This document shows positions 1 through 20,602 of a DNA stretch of 64,000 nucleotides, one piece after another (position 1 is the first letter of the stretch; every line of letters begins with the position of its first letter). The position numbers and the translations under genes are program-made. The DNA comes from Spinellus fusiger (lineage: Eukaryota; Mucoromycota; Mucoromycetes; Mucorales; Phycomycetaceae), in assembly GCA_025094145.1 (NCBI GenBank), contig JALLLS010000055.1, positions 185,487 to 249,486 on the forward strand. Reading direction: 5' to 3'. Below the pieces are notes generated by a model. The model was not told the DNA's origin, searched no databases, and saw only the letters and a list, made by a program, of their open reading frames with translations.

Positions 1-421
1 CTTCATGAGTGTTGGTATTGTCCGCAGACTCGGTGTCAGAGTCAAGTACAATCGCGTTCGTTATGTCGGTGCCTCTCATATCTGATATAGTTTCGACTCT
101 AGTATCTCCTGTGAAAACAGAGGACATATCCTCCTCCTCCTCCTCTTCTTCTTCCTCCTCCTCCTCTTCTTCTTCTTCCTCCTCCTCCTCATTCTCATTC
201 TCATTCTCATTTTCTTCTTCCTCATCACTAACAATGTGTATGATATCGTCTTTTGCGGGCAAACTTGAATAGGTCGTAGTGGTGTTTGGAAGAGATGAGA
301 CAGAAGTATGAAATGTAGGAAAAGAATGTCGTGTGTTTTTATGGGTGTGTGTTTTTTCCATCCTCTCCTTTTTAAAACTACTGGATGGTCCGTCCTCACT
401 TAGTCTCTCCCGGATTGACAT
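1..421 (-). CDS. Partial acidic protein with SUMO-interaction-like motifs (5' end only)
   Basis: One frame on the minus strand is open for all 140 codons from the ATG at 421 to the window edge, so the gene continues off the window and no stop is seen. The N-terminus is basic and Ser/Thr/His-rich (begins MSIRERLSEDGPSSSFKKER). A hydrophobic patch running into acid, IIHIVSDEEEE, follows at about residues 60-70. Then come Asn-Glu repeats and a run of about 19 Glu built from mixed GAG/GAA codons. A second patch, AIVLDSDTES, lies near residue 125. Both patches fit the SUMO-interacting motif pattern (hydrophobic core next to Asp/Ser/Glu). The poly-Ser and poly-Arg/Lys readings of the same DNA in other frames are shadows of the GAG/GAA repeat. 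The family is not recognised. A nuclear, SUMO-linked role is inference from the motifs alone. Confidence 0.6.
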   Translation of the reverse strand, partial: MSIRERLSEDGPSSSFKKERMEKTHTHKNTRHSFPTFHTSVSSLPNTTTTYSSLPAKDDIIHIVSDEEEENENENENEEEEEEEEEEEEEEEEEEEEDMSSVFTGDTRVETISDMRGTDITNAIVLDSDTESADNTNTHE

Positions 422-3400
422 ATGATATCTGGTAAAAACCGTTTTAAAGCGTCCAAGATATGCTTCTTGATTTTCCATAGTATATACAGGTTTTTGAATT
501 TCGGAAAGAAAGCAGACAAGAAAACAAAGTCAGCTCAAAGATGTGAACAGTGCAGAATAGATCAGAACAAAAAAAAAAAAAACAGAACAGAACAGAATAA
601 GGCAGTGCCAAAGAATAAATGAGCTTTTTTTTTGTTGCTGACTTCTAACAAGACAAGAGAGAAGGAAAGGGGAAAAGGACAAGTGGACCACAGTCGGAGA
701 TTCACTGTTTTGTGCATAATAGGTCCAAGCCACTCTCATAAGAGTTTCCTCAGCACACAAGCCACGGAGATAACAAGTCTCACTTCAAGGTAGCAAGTAT
801 GAATTCTCGGGCATCCTTCATGTTCAATTGCTTACCAAGAATCACAAGTACATTCAAGAGAAAGAGGTGCCTATTTTCTATTGAAGAAATACTCAATTTT
901 GAACTCATTGAACATTCAAAAACGACAAAAACAAGTCTGTAAGAGTTCAATCGACATCTATTTTTATAAACTAAAGAAAAAAGGAAGAAAAAACGACAAA
1001 CAGACAAAGCTTCCCCACACTATACATTCAGAAAACCTACTTCAGTGTACATACGATAGAAGGGTCGTATATTTCCGATACAGGAATAATATAAGCACAA
1101 AAAATAGTAGAGGTACAAAAAATAGTAGGGCAGCGGAAGTACGTTTCTTCCCCTTTTCCATCTTTGCGTATAAATTTGGTATAGGCCGTAGTAACAATAC
1201 CCATTTCCATTTTCAAACTATTTCCAATATAAAATCTAAAAGGAAAAAAAAAGCTAATCTTTGGACACTTTTGTTTCAGCTCTTTAGTCTTACAAGCAAT
1301 AATAGATTTAAGATAGAGTTAGAATTAGAATTTCCAGAAGACTCACTAATGGAATAAACAAATTATTATACACAAGCCAATGCATGTCTGTCTAAATAAT
1401 TAATCTAATTAATCTAATTAATGACATTGATTACGCTAATACTGGATACCAAACCAAGTAAATAGACGTGTTTTTCGCAGAAAAAAAAGAGGAAACCCAT
1501 CCATCATGCCAGTAAAAAGATTATTTACGCAAACAGATTAAATTGTAAATGAGGTTTTGTTTTATAAGGTGATATAGAATGAAGTCAATTTATGTTTAAG
1601 CTTAAATAGTGTGCATAATGAAGAAATAGGGGATATAATAAAATATGAAAATATGAAGGTTACAAATGTATGCATCTAAACAATGGGTATACGCCAAGGA
1701 TCATAAAAAGAACAGAAAAAAATATATTTCTAAAAGTACAAGTATATCATTCCACTTTTTCAATATCAAAGCGCAAATATAGATGTCGTGTAAATAACAA
1801 TAAAAAAACAACGATAGATCAATGCATAAATAAATTCAAACAAAGTGAAATTCAGACATAAGCCATATTAGGCAGGATAGTCATTGTCCGTGAGGCGATG
1901 GAGACGGAATACGAATGCAGTAGGGATATATCATGATGTAGGTTGACGAGAGATGCTGGCTGAAGTGTTGTAAAGATGTATCATATAACAAAATAACAAA
2001 ATAAAAAGATGCTGAGGTTCGTCTGTTTGTATAAATAAAATAGAAAGCGAGATGAGCAGCAATCAACACAGAGTGAATTATGCATAAAATGGACAATCAG
2101 ATGAAGCATGTTTTTTTGAGCCACAGAAGTAGCAGATTTTTCCGTCTGTTGTCTTTGTGGTGATAAGCTCTCGATCATGTAGAGTTGGCAAATTCGATAG
2201 GGTCTTATGGTGATAACAGGGCATGATGTATTGTATATATTTGTATATATAAAAAGGGCTTTAAGGTACCGTAAAAAAGGGGGCTTAACTTGATGGTCAA
2301 AAGTACAAGAAAAAAAAGAAAAAGTAAACAAATCCACTATTTATACAAAAAATAAATAGGCGGTATAAGCTATAGAGCTGCTGAGCAGGAAAGGATGGAT
2401 GAAGTTGGCAAGACAGTAATTGCTTTTATAGAACTGAGGAGATTATAGGAAAAGTGAAAGTACACTGTGTAACAACAGCTCACTTGTAGCTATGCCTAAA
2501 GGACTGGCCATTTTTTGTGGCTAAGATCGGCAAGTTTACTTTCTAACAAGCGCACGTGGAACATGTCAGATAGCATTTGGTTACACTCAGAGAATGTGAG
2601 TTTTATAATGTTAAATTAAAAGGCAGAGGTGAACCCTTAAAACTGTACATACTAAAAGAAAGACACAAAAGGAAATATTTGTGGGAACAAATTCAATGTT
2701 CAAGTTCAATTGGATAATTTGATTTATAATACACTAGCAAATATATTTTTAATATGATAGAACAGCATGGATCTGTAGAAAAGTATCGGAGAGTTAATGC
2801 AAAAGTCATCTCTAACATTAAGTGAGATAATTATATGATAATTAATAGCAATATAAAGCTATTCAATTGCGGTATAAACCCATTTAAAACTTGCTAAAAA
2901 GATGAAAATCCTCAAGCATTATTTAACTTGAGTCTATAGAATATTCAAGTACAATTTGCATATCTCTTCTTACCTTTGAACGTTGTTTAAATTGGCCAAC
3001 CAAATACAAGTAAAGTTGATATTAACACGACTCCCAATAAAGATTAATGAAAAATAAATGTTTAGGTAATTAATTACACCTGATCTTGAGGCAAATGGAT
3101 TCGAAGAATATTTTGTAGGGGAGAATTTAGCTTTTGATTCATTAGTAAATATGGTCTTTTGAAAGGCTCGAATTTAAGACCAGAGAAAACATTTTGTTAA
3201 CTTTTTTTTACTACTGTATCTATGTTTCAAGAGTACTATTTATTACTAATACTTCGAATAAATAAAATATCCCATTCTTAAATACTATAGAAACTATAGA
3301 TAATATAGCGTATATATTGGAGCATCTACCAGAAATCTAATGATAATAGGCAAAGGTATAAACAGTATTGACTTAACATACATATTCCATAAAGTCTAAA

Positions 3401-6400
3401 TGATCTATTATCCCATCAGTTATTTTCTGCATAGTAATCAACTCATTTGATCAAAAAGTCAATGTTCTTTCCTAATATGTATAAACTTTAAAGAATACAT
3501 GGATCTAAAGAAGATATAGGCACTCAAACTATTGTGGAAAATAGTAATCATTGAAACTGTATTTTATTTAGGCTTTTTTTTAATGTATTCATATAAAATT
3601 TAAAATCATTTCTTCTCGGGTGTTTTGCTTTGTCATTGACATAGGGGCCTAGTGACTGCTCTAAGTGGGCTGTTTCTTGTTGATTTAAAGCAACTTGTTA
3701 AAAGAATTTGATCATCCTAAATTTCGGCTACTGTTTTAGTTTAAGAATAAGCATAAAAACAAATATACAACATATAAATTAAATTGGCAATTGAACTGTT
3801 CTTTAATGACATGAAGAGCTTACATATCTATATATGGAAGGTTTGAAGCCTATATCTAAAGAATTCATAAAGTTATAGTTATAGTAAGTTACAGTAAATA
3901 AATAGGAAAATCTGGAAATTGAAATGGTAAGATTCTTTTAACGAGTCACTTTATGGGATGTTACTGTTACTGCCCTTACACGGCAAAAGAAAAAGACCCC
4001 TGACATATTCTGTGACTCCGTTCAGAGTACCATGCAGCTTTACCATTGAATGGTATTTTAAACTAAATTCTCCGTTCCTCAACACATCTCATAATAAAGA
4101 AATGAGCTTTTATTACGGAATTCTACAAATAAGCCTATTCAGCTGACTCTTGTTATATAACTGATCAATATTTTCTCTCTCAAGGGTAAAGCCTTAAACT
4201 AATATTACAGAACGCTTTATATTTTCAGCTTTTAGTTTATAATATAGACATAAACTCAAACAATATTATAAATTAACAATACGTACTTAACGCAGAAGTA
4301 TATTGATACTTGTGAATTGTATGTAACAATGATTAGTACGGAAATCTATAATTTTAGAAGAGAGTCACAAATAATATGAATAAGTCAATAGTCGTGCACC
4401 AATCGTGTCATAATAGTAGTACCCGAAAGTCGGTAACTATAGATCAGCCATAGAGTGCACTTAATGCCTCTATAATACTATAATTTCACTGACATGGTAG
4501 TTGTCTATTTTAAAAACAAATAAACATTTCACAGCATAAAGATAATATTGTAATTTAACAGAGGAATAGGCAAAAGGGTATAAAATGAATAGTATTTGTA
4601 GTAAATAGCGGGTAAAAAAAAAGGAAGTGTGTTACATTTTTATCAATATATGGTTTTAAAGTAATATATCAATAAATGGAAATCAAAGTGTTCGAGAAAG
4701 TGAACTAAAATAGAATTAATTGCATTGAAGAGTTATATCTTCCATAATTGTATATTCGATTATGTTCATTATTTAATCACTACTGTTTCAGGCAATACTA
4801 AGGTATCTGGAAGTATACAACAGTTTATTTTTGAAAAATTAAAGTGAGACTCTAGATTCATTGAACTGTAGTTTTTACTATTACCATTTTTGGTCAATCT
4901 CATTACCAGATTCTTTGGTGTCTGGTTCCTAGGCTCGTTATAAAGAAAAGAATTAGATCCCCCTCGGGTTTACCCAACCCCAAAAAATAGATAGTATTAA
5001 TATTTCTGTTGAGCCAACTTCCCTATATACTGTGACTGAGCAACCAATAATTATACAGAAACAGTCATTGGGAAAAAGAAAGAAAGAATACAATGGACAC
5101 AATGCATGCACAGGTAAATGTCAAACTTGTGTTCTTTACTTAGTATAAATGTTATTACATTGACAAAAAGATAACCTATAGACAATTAAATTCATTATAG
5201 AATTGTCATTTTTTTGTCTGCTACTGGTCTAGATTATAGCAAAACTCTATTAATTTACAATAAAGTATAAACAAAAGCTGGCAGAAAAAGATAGGATGCA
5301 GAAGATCTATTAAGTGGAATATATTCATATCTTAGCAATAATGCTATGATATTTAAAAGAGAACAATGAATAGACACTATGTTTGTATGGATTAGTTGTA
5401 TTCTGGAATCATTTTTTCGAGACAACTATAGCCTTAAGAGCATAAAATGTGAATTGAAGCCTGACTATAGGTATAATGGGAATACCTTCCCGGGATTGGG
5501 TTTTGGTAAAAAGTCTTAACCAATGCAGACACACCAGATATTTGCATTGTATGGCCTTCACGTTTATTTTAGAAAAGAACTGGGTTTCCCTTTTGAGGTT
5601 TGCACAACATAAAAAAGATAAAGATAAAAAAAATAGAGTGGGTTACATAGCCACCTATTTGGCTTTCAATCATGAGTATGCATAAAGCGCTAAAATATAT
5701 GATTGATCGTCTGACATGTGGTTAGAAGACATATTACAACTATTCTATCTGTACAACAGGCACTCTAAAATCACAAACTATCTTACCAGCCTGTTTGCTG
5801 TCGAGTGCTGAACTTATTTATCTTTTTTAAATGTATTATATTAAACCGAGGCTGCATAAAGTATAAAGAAAAACAGCTAATGAAAATTCAATTTACTGGC
5901 TTTCTCTATTGTTATCATCATTAGGAAGAGTTTGAGCATTTAAATAGAGTGATTTTTCAAACACCTGAACACCTCAAGAATATAGGAAATGTTGACTGTT
6001 TTCAGTGGCGGATTAGCAAGTTTGTTCCTTATCCAAGAATCGGAGATATTGTAAAGGATTTCTTGTCAGATTAGTCTGGAAACTAGATTTATATCTCACA
6101 AGAATAATTGTTTACAAGTAAATATAGATTCATTATGAAGAAACTAGATAAAGATGTTTATTATTATGGCTTTGACTATCGGTGATGATGCTGTAATTTT
6201 ATATAAACAAACGAGGGGCTTTAAGTGTTCAAAAATGCTTTTTAATTTAAATGTAAATAGAATGGATAGTACCATTGTTCAAATTTAAATAATATACCTT
6301 TATTAATGGAGAATAAGTTTACGAGTCTATCAACAAGAGAACTCTATTTACATTGATTTTGGCCAATAATGGCGTTTTTCATTAGAATGATGGGAAGCAA

Positions 6401-9400
6401 TACTATAAAAGTAAATCATGCCATATTCGTTAAAAATAACGAAAACAGCTCAATCCAGACAAAGGCCATATTTGAGATGATTTTTTCACTCGCTCACACG
6501 TTGCAGTGATCCATCTGACCAGAAAAAGATCTTAACTATTCTTTCACAATTTGAAGAGTTAGATTACAGACACTATATGCGTCCTACACTGACTCTATCA
6601 GTTCAAAAGAATATATCATTTTGTATTATTTTAATTCAACCACCCAGTTTCTAAAGTTCAAATTCGATACTTTGGTAAGCAAAGAATAGAAAAAGTGGCA
6701 AAATACTGATCTTAGGGTGATAGATTACATCTAAATCTCGGATATGAGTCTTAATATCATCTCATAATTCAGATTCCTCTATATCTTGTAACTACTGAAA
6801 TACTCTTTCTTTGCCTTAATATTTAACAATTATTTTAATTTTGTCCAAGAATTTTTTCAAACATTCAAAGTAAAAATAAATGGGACATTTACACTAAGAA
6901 AAAGTCAATGCTTGATGTACACACCTAAAGATTTTTGGGATATAAAAGTAAATACACGGACAATAAAATAACACTATTACTCTAATTGGCTGTTGTGTTT
7001 TAAAAGGGTATTTTCGCTGTCTAAATAAACTACTTCAAACTCTGTCTGCCTATTCTAGCAATAGCTACACTATCTTCATAAAGTATTGGTATATCTTTGG
7101 GGAAATATAGTATAGAAATATAGTATGGTTCAAAAGAGACTTACGTGTATCTTGGTTTAATGCAGTGATAACTACACTGGATTTTTCTTTGATGTTTTGA
7201 TGTTTTGGTGGATTAGCTACTACTAGCTAGATGTTTGTCTGATTGTTGATGATTAATAAAACTCAAAGGCTTCATTTTACGAAATGGGAGTAAACCATTG
7301 ACATTCTGATTTTCCACAGCAGAAGTACCTTTATTTGAATAATTAGTTATGCAACATTGGGATAATTCTGACTCTTTTCTCGAGGTATATTGCAAACCTT
7401 CCACAATTGACTATTGAAGATGTATGTCTTGACAGAGATAACCCGGTTTCCATCCAATACCAGTGATTGAGCTTCTCACTGCTACGATCTTTAGAGCACG
7501 TTCTATGAAGAAAAGAGAATAAAGATGAGTTGACCTTTTATTTTTATACTATTTCTGTTTTATAATTGGTCTTCATATACCATTGATTAAATCTGTGATT
7601 TGAAAACTAAGTTGTGCTAAAGCATAAAGTTTGCATATCTATCAGCACAAGATGTTCATAATAAAATATTCATGGAATAACACAGGATTTGGAACAGTTG
7701 TTCTTCAAATGACTGTCTACATCCTCATTATAAAAACATTTCTCAGCACTTTGTAACAGATTCTTTATTTTTAATCACTCTAGTCCCTTTATCATTGCCC
7801 ACAACTGTAAATTAAAAATTGAAAATTGATTTGCTGTCTACTCATTTTTGCGTGAGTGTACCTCACCAGAATGAAAATATTTTTTATTCTTTGATCTTGT
7901 TATTATCTTGTTATTTCTTACACTGTCAATACAACTTGATACTTAAGCACTTTTCAAGATGAGCATAACTAATCAAGGTAATGTACTATTATTAACAAAG
8001 ACAAACAATAGAAAGAAGTTGTAGATACCACTAGAGAGTATTCTGAAAGTAAAAAACGTAAGCAGTGTCTTCATCTAGGCTATGGCTTATTCTAATGTAC
8101 AAGACACTCATTGTATTGTTATTAGGCAAGTAAAGACTCTTCTCAGGTCAATCTCAGGTGGTCCTCTGTACTATCTAGGGTCTCTAGGGTGTACTAACGA
8201 GCATATTTATCTATCTTCCAAGAACAAAGAATTGGGTTTTTAGGGTATAGATTCTATTGCTATGAGGGAATGCACTTGGGCAGTAGCTATAGTACATACT
8301 ATACTATTAGCTATACTATTACAATAAACAATTTTATTCATAAACAATATATTTTACTGATAATACAATTTGATATTGAGGTATCCACAAAAGGAAACAA
8401 TTATTTAGATATCCGCAAACATCTTGATTTTAAACACAGTTCCATAAAAGGTGAGTTTTTTCTTTTACGTAAAAGGAAGGAGATATTCCCACTTAAAGGC
8501 CAGAAAATCTTTGGGTGTGTAGTAACCAATTCTGTCGGTGTTTACATAGTTTCTTTTAATCTTCATTCTGACATCTATAAAATAAAGGCATGGTACAGTT
8601 GATCTAATAAATTATGTTGTCCGGACCGAACAGAATTTCGGCCAATCAGAAATAATATGTCGTTAATTCAGAAGTGAATTTCGCTCCCACAGTGTCGTCC
8701 AATAAGAAATAAAGTTTCACTTCCATAGTATAATTAAAGGCAATGTAGGATCTAAGAGTTATGTAGGTCTCAAAAGAGATTGACTACCAACACAAAGACC
8801 ACACACAAAAGAGGGAATTGGAGGATGTTCTTAACGGAATAGTCTTTCTGAATTAGCAGAAAGAGTGATAACGGAGACGAAAGAGTGTTCACCAACAATA
8901 GTGACAGAGACCAAAAGAGGGTATGTAACCTACAGTGTTACAGGGACGGATAAAGAGATAGTGATAAAATAGAGAAGGGGTGAAAGAATAGGAAGCACTG
9001 TTCGTTTCGATATTTAGAGCGACATGGCTCCACAATACGATTCAAAAGATACCAAGAAAATTCGATGTTTATTAGAGAGGTCTATCCTAAGGTATATATA
9101 CACAATATCGTCAGTGGAATGCTAGTCCTATGTATTTAGCTATTTCGATATATATTAATCAACGTCTCAGTAACTTCCGAGCCAACAGATAGTCACTCCT
9201 GCCTATCATTACAATAGGTATAAAAATGTCGTGTTTTGACATAAAAATCAATACTCATTCCTTATACTCTTTTTTTTATATTATTTTTTTATATTGCCTA
9301 AATGAATGCTAACAACATGAAATACAAAGAGTGTATGTTGATATGAAATGGTTTTTTGTAATTATCTAGCCACTAACATATAAATTTTTAAAAGATATTT

Positions 9401-9704
9401 CCTCAGTTATAGTCGAATTAGAAAGTGTAACAGATTCACCGAGTTTATTAAAAGAAAGTAAAAAAAAGAAAAAAGAAAAAAGAAAAAAACAGCTGCTACG
9501 TCAGCTACAATAAACAGACACAAGCACCAAACATATTACAACTATTGGTTGCAAAGCCAGACAAAAGTAAACAAAATAAAGGTAGTAGAAAGTACGACAA
9601 ACCACAGATAGTGTGAATGATGGGTTTTTATATACGGGCAAAACAGAATAAAACGAATTTTAGGTGTCATTTGCTTGTTCAGAATTACATGTTTCTGTAT
9701 GTAC
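422..9704. other. Long AT-rich intergenic region
   Basis: I see no convincing gene in these 9.3 kb. Open frames are short and lysine/asparagine-rich, as expected of AT-rich DNA. The longest is a 158-codon plus-strand frame at 881-1357 without family resemblance. On the minus strand, about 650-1000, two short frames could be joined by a 35-nt intron-like segment to read ...KDAREFILATL then EETLMRVAWTYYAQ. This might be the tail of a decayed gene, but it is too weak to call. No terminal inverted repeats were found by eye apart from the Tc1 element that follows. Confidence 0.5.
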
Positions 9705-10711
9705 GGTCACACCCAATTGAATTTAATACTTGCCTAATTTTTAATAAAAAAATACTTTTTTTTTTTTTGCATAAAACTCTTTTTCTTTCCAAATAGTGTT
9801 AAACCAACACACTATGTCTAATGAATATTCAGAAACTTACACTTATGAAGAATATGATAAGGCAAAAGATAGAAGATTATAGAGCATTTATTACTTGTTG
9901 AAGACTGAATTAAAATTATCTATCATCGCAAACATAGTTGAGATGAAAAAGCCCACAGTTCAAAATAGTATCAGAAGCATCAAAGAGCGTGGGTCACGAT
10001 TGCGTTTAAAGATTTATTGAAACCCTAGAAATTTAAATGAGAGGAACCTTAGACACCTGGAAAAGGTCATTAGAAAAGACCCATTTGGATCATATAATCA
10101 GTTGAAATTAGAAATGTTGAAGTTTGAGGTTGATGTATGTAGAAACACCATCATCAGCTACTACAAGCAGTTATGGCTTGTATCTTTTTATGTAGACCAC
10201 AAGCCAGCCTTCACTGAGAAACACAAGAAGTAGCTTTGTTGGGCAAGAGTGCTAGCTGTCATACCAGGGCCTATGCTAGATAGTGGAAAGAGACCGGTCA
10301 GATTAGGGTACTTTGAGTACTGGCCTACACAAATACCATACTCAATTCCAATTGAACACGTCTGATATGCCTTGGAAATATGAATTGAAGAAAGAAGAGG
10401 ATCTATTATTAATTTTGAAAGTTTGAAACCTCTACTTACAGAGGAGTAGGAGAGAGTTGGTGTTGAACTTGTATAACGACCAGTCTAGAGTATGACAGAT
10501 AGATGCTAGGCAGTCATTGATGCCAAAGAAGACCATACAAAATACTTATTCATATTTTTCTATTTTTGATCAATAAAGATGTTAAGCCTTTGTATGCTTA
10601 AGTTTGAGGCTTCTATATCAAATATAAAGTGTTTTATTTAATGTTGAACATGTCTTGTCATTTTACCCTGATATTTATTTTCAAAAGTATTAAATTTAAT
10701 TGGGTGTGACC
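9705..10711 (+). mobile_element. Tc1/mariner-type element, internally deleted, with intact terminal repeats
   Basis: The left end reads GGTCACACCCAATTGAATTT and continues AATACTT. The right end, at 10685-10711, is its reverse complement with a single mismatch (TTAAATT against TGAATTT). About 1.0 kb lies between, shorter than the 1.3-1.4 kb elements elsewhere in this window. Sequence outside the right end is TA-rich (ATATAT), as expected for TA-targeting Tc1 elements, but an exact TA duplication is not clear on the left. A related, more diverged copy lies at 53.7-54.9 kb on the other strand. The preserved ends combined with a gutted transposase suggest a non-autonomous copy that could have been mobilised in trans. 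Confidence 0.75.
9814..10510 (+). pseudogene. Degenerate Tc1-type transposase
   Basis: Starting at the ATG at 9814, the frame reads a transposase N-terminus (MSNEYSETYTYEEYDKAKDR) and then the helix-turn-helix region (...ELKLSIIANIVEMKKPTVQ). It has several in-frame stops, including after DRRL, RLKIY and EKHKK. The part after VDHKPAFTEKHKK jumps to a segment matching the region just before the last catalytic residue (...IPIEHV, where IPIEHVW is expected). The block that normally carries the first catalytic aspartates (DES/W.GSF/QDN) is missing. Stops plus loss of the catalytic core make this non-functional. The family assignment rests on the parallel with the copy at 53.7-54.9 kb and on the terminal repeats. 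Confidence 0.65.
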
Positions 10712-12106
10712 ATATATTATAGTTGCTCATACTTTTATTGAAAGCACTCATTATTTCAATTAAGCCTGCGTTTCTTATGCTTATAGATTAGAAGATATCT
10801 CTAGATATTCTATCTCTATCTATCTAATATATGTGTATATTAGATATTAGTTTGGTATATTTGGTAAAATCACTATCTGAAGTTGTATTTGTCATCAAAA
10901 GTCCTATATAGCCATCATTAAGCATATGTTTTTTTATCAGATATAAATATTAACAAACACCTTCAATATTCATCTTGAAAAGAATGATATAGAAAATATC
11001 ACGTTTATATTATCATAGGTAACCTAATTGTGATTATTCAGACAAGTAGAAAATAACGAGACTGAACAAAGATTATTTTTATTAAGTGAAGAGTGGTTCA
11101 TTATTTATACTTTTTGTGAGTGCTTATCCTTCAGTGGCATTCTACCTTTTGGTAGTTAATTATTAGTCCATGGCATAGCTTATTGATAGATGCAACCGTA
11201 TGGTTGGTGTAGCTGTTCTACCTAATGGTAGACTACATGTTGGAGCCTTATGGTTGGTTCATTGAATAAGCATACCATTATAGAGCCATCTATTATGTCT
11301 TCACTTTTAATTGCCTTTGATAGGTCTTATTTAATCCACAGGATTTATAGATGAAGGCAGCTCATTAAGTGTCCAATAATAAATTGAACTTAGAAGGTTG
11401 ATTTGTAGTTATGACCAATCAGTGAGATTATACAGAGATGTACTATGGTACTTGTGTGCACTCAAGCTTTCATAGAGTATTCTGAATGTCACAGCATACT
11501 ACTCATGTTGACCAATTCATGAAGAATCTTTGGATTGAAGTCGGAACACGACACTAATCAATAAAATAAAACTCAATTAATATAAGTAAGAATAGTTCTT
11601 TCTAATTGAATGGTTGAGAAAAAAAAGTATGGTGGGTTTTCTGCATGATCTACCAGGTATGAAGCCCACTAAGCTTTATTTTATTTAACTATTTGGGAGA
11701 AATTCACAGATTTGGTCTTACAGTAACACTTCAACAATAGCCCAATAATTGAATTATGTAAATTCTCTTTGTCTTTACATGTTACTCTTAATTTACAATG
11801 GGTGATTACTAAAAAGAAAGAAAGAAAGAAAGAAAGAAAACAAGTGGATCATAATGAGTTAATAAGCAAAAACATCTATGATGAAAATCTATAGATATAT
11901 GATAGAAAAATTGAATATGATTATTTAAATAAAAAAAAAGCTTATAATGTTTTCCTTTATCCACCATAAATAAAGACAGCTCTATAACCTGCCAGCTTTG
12001 AGCTTTAATTTCAAAGTAAAGTAAAGTAAATTAAATGGGAAAACACAGAATATAACAAAAAAGAATAGAAAGATGAACTAAAATTACAATCTTAAGTACA
12101 TATTCT
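10712..12106. other. Intergenic, AT-rich
   Basis: No gene is seen. It includes a short (AAAG)n run near 11812-11840 and AT-rich filler between the Tc1 element and the 3' end of the ATR gene. Confidence 0.5.

Positions 12107-20602
<8,496 letters not shown>

Noticed and set aside
9..272. Poly-serine frame on the plus strand and an Arg/Lys-rich frame on the minus strand
   Set aside because: Both are shadows of the GAG/GAA repeat. The poly-Glu frame is the one open through the whole region from an ATG.
881..1357. 158-codon plus-strand ORF
   Set aside because: Composition is that of AT-rich non-coding DNA (Lys/Asn/Ser/Phe). There is no domain pattern and no splice context.
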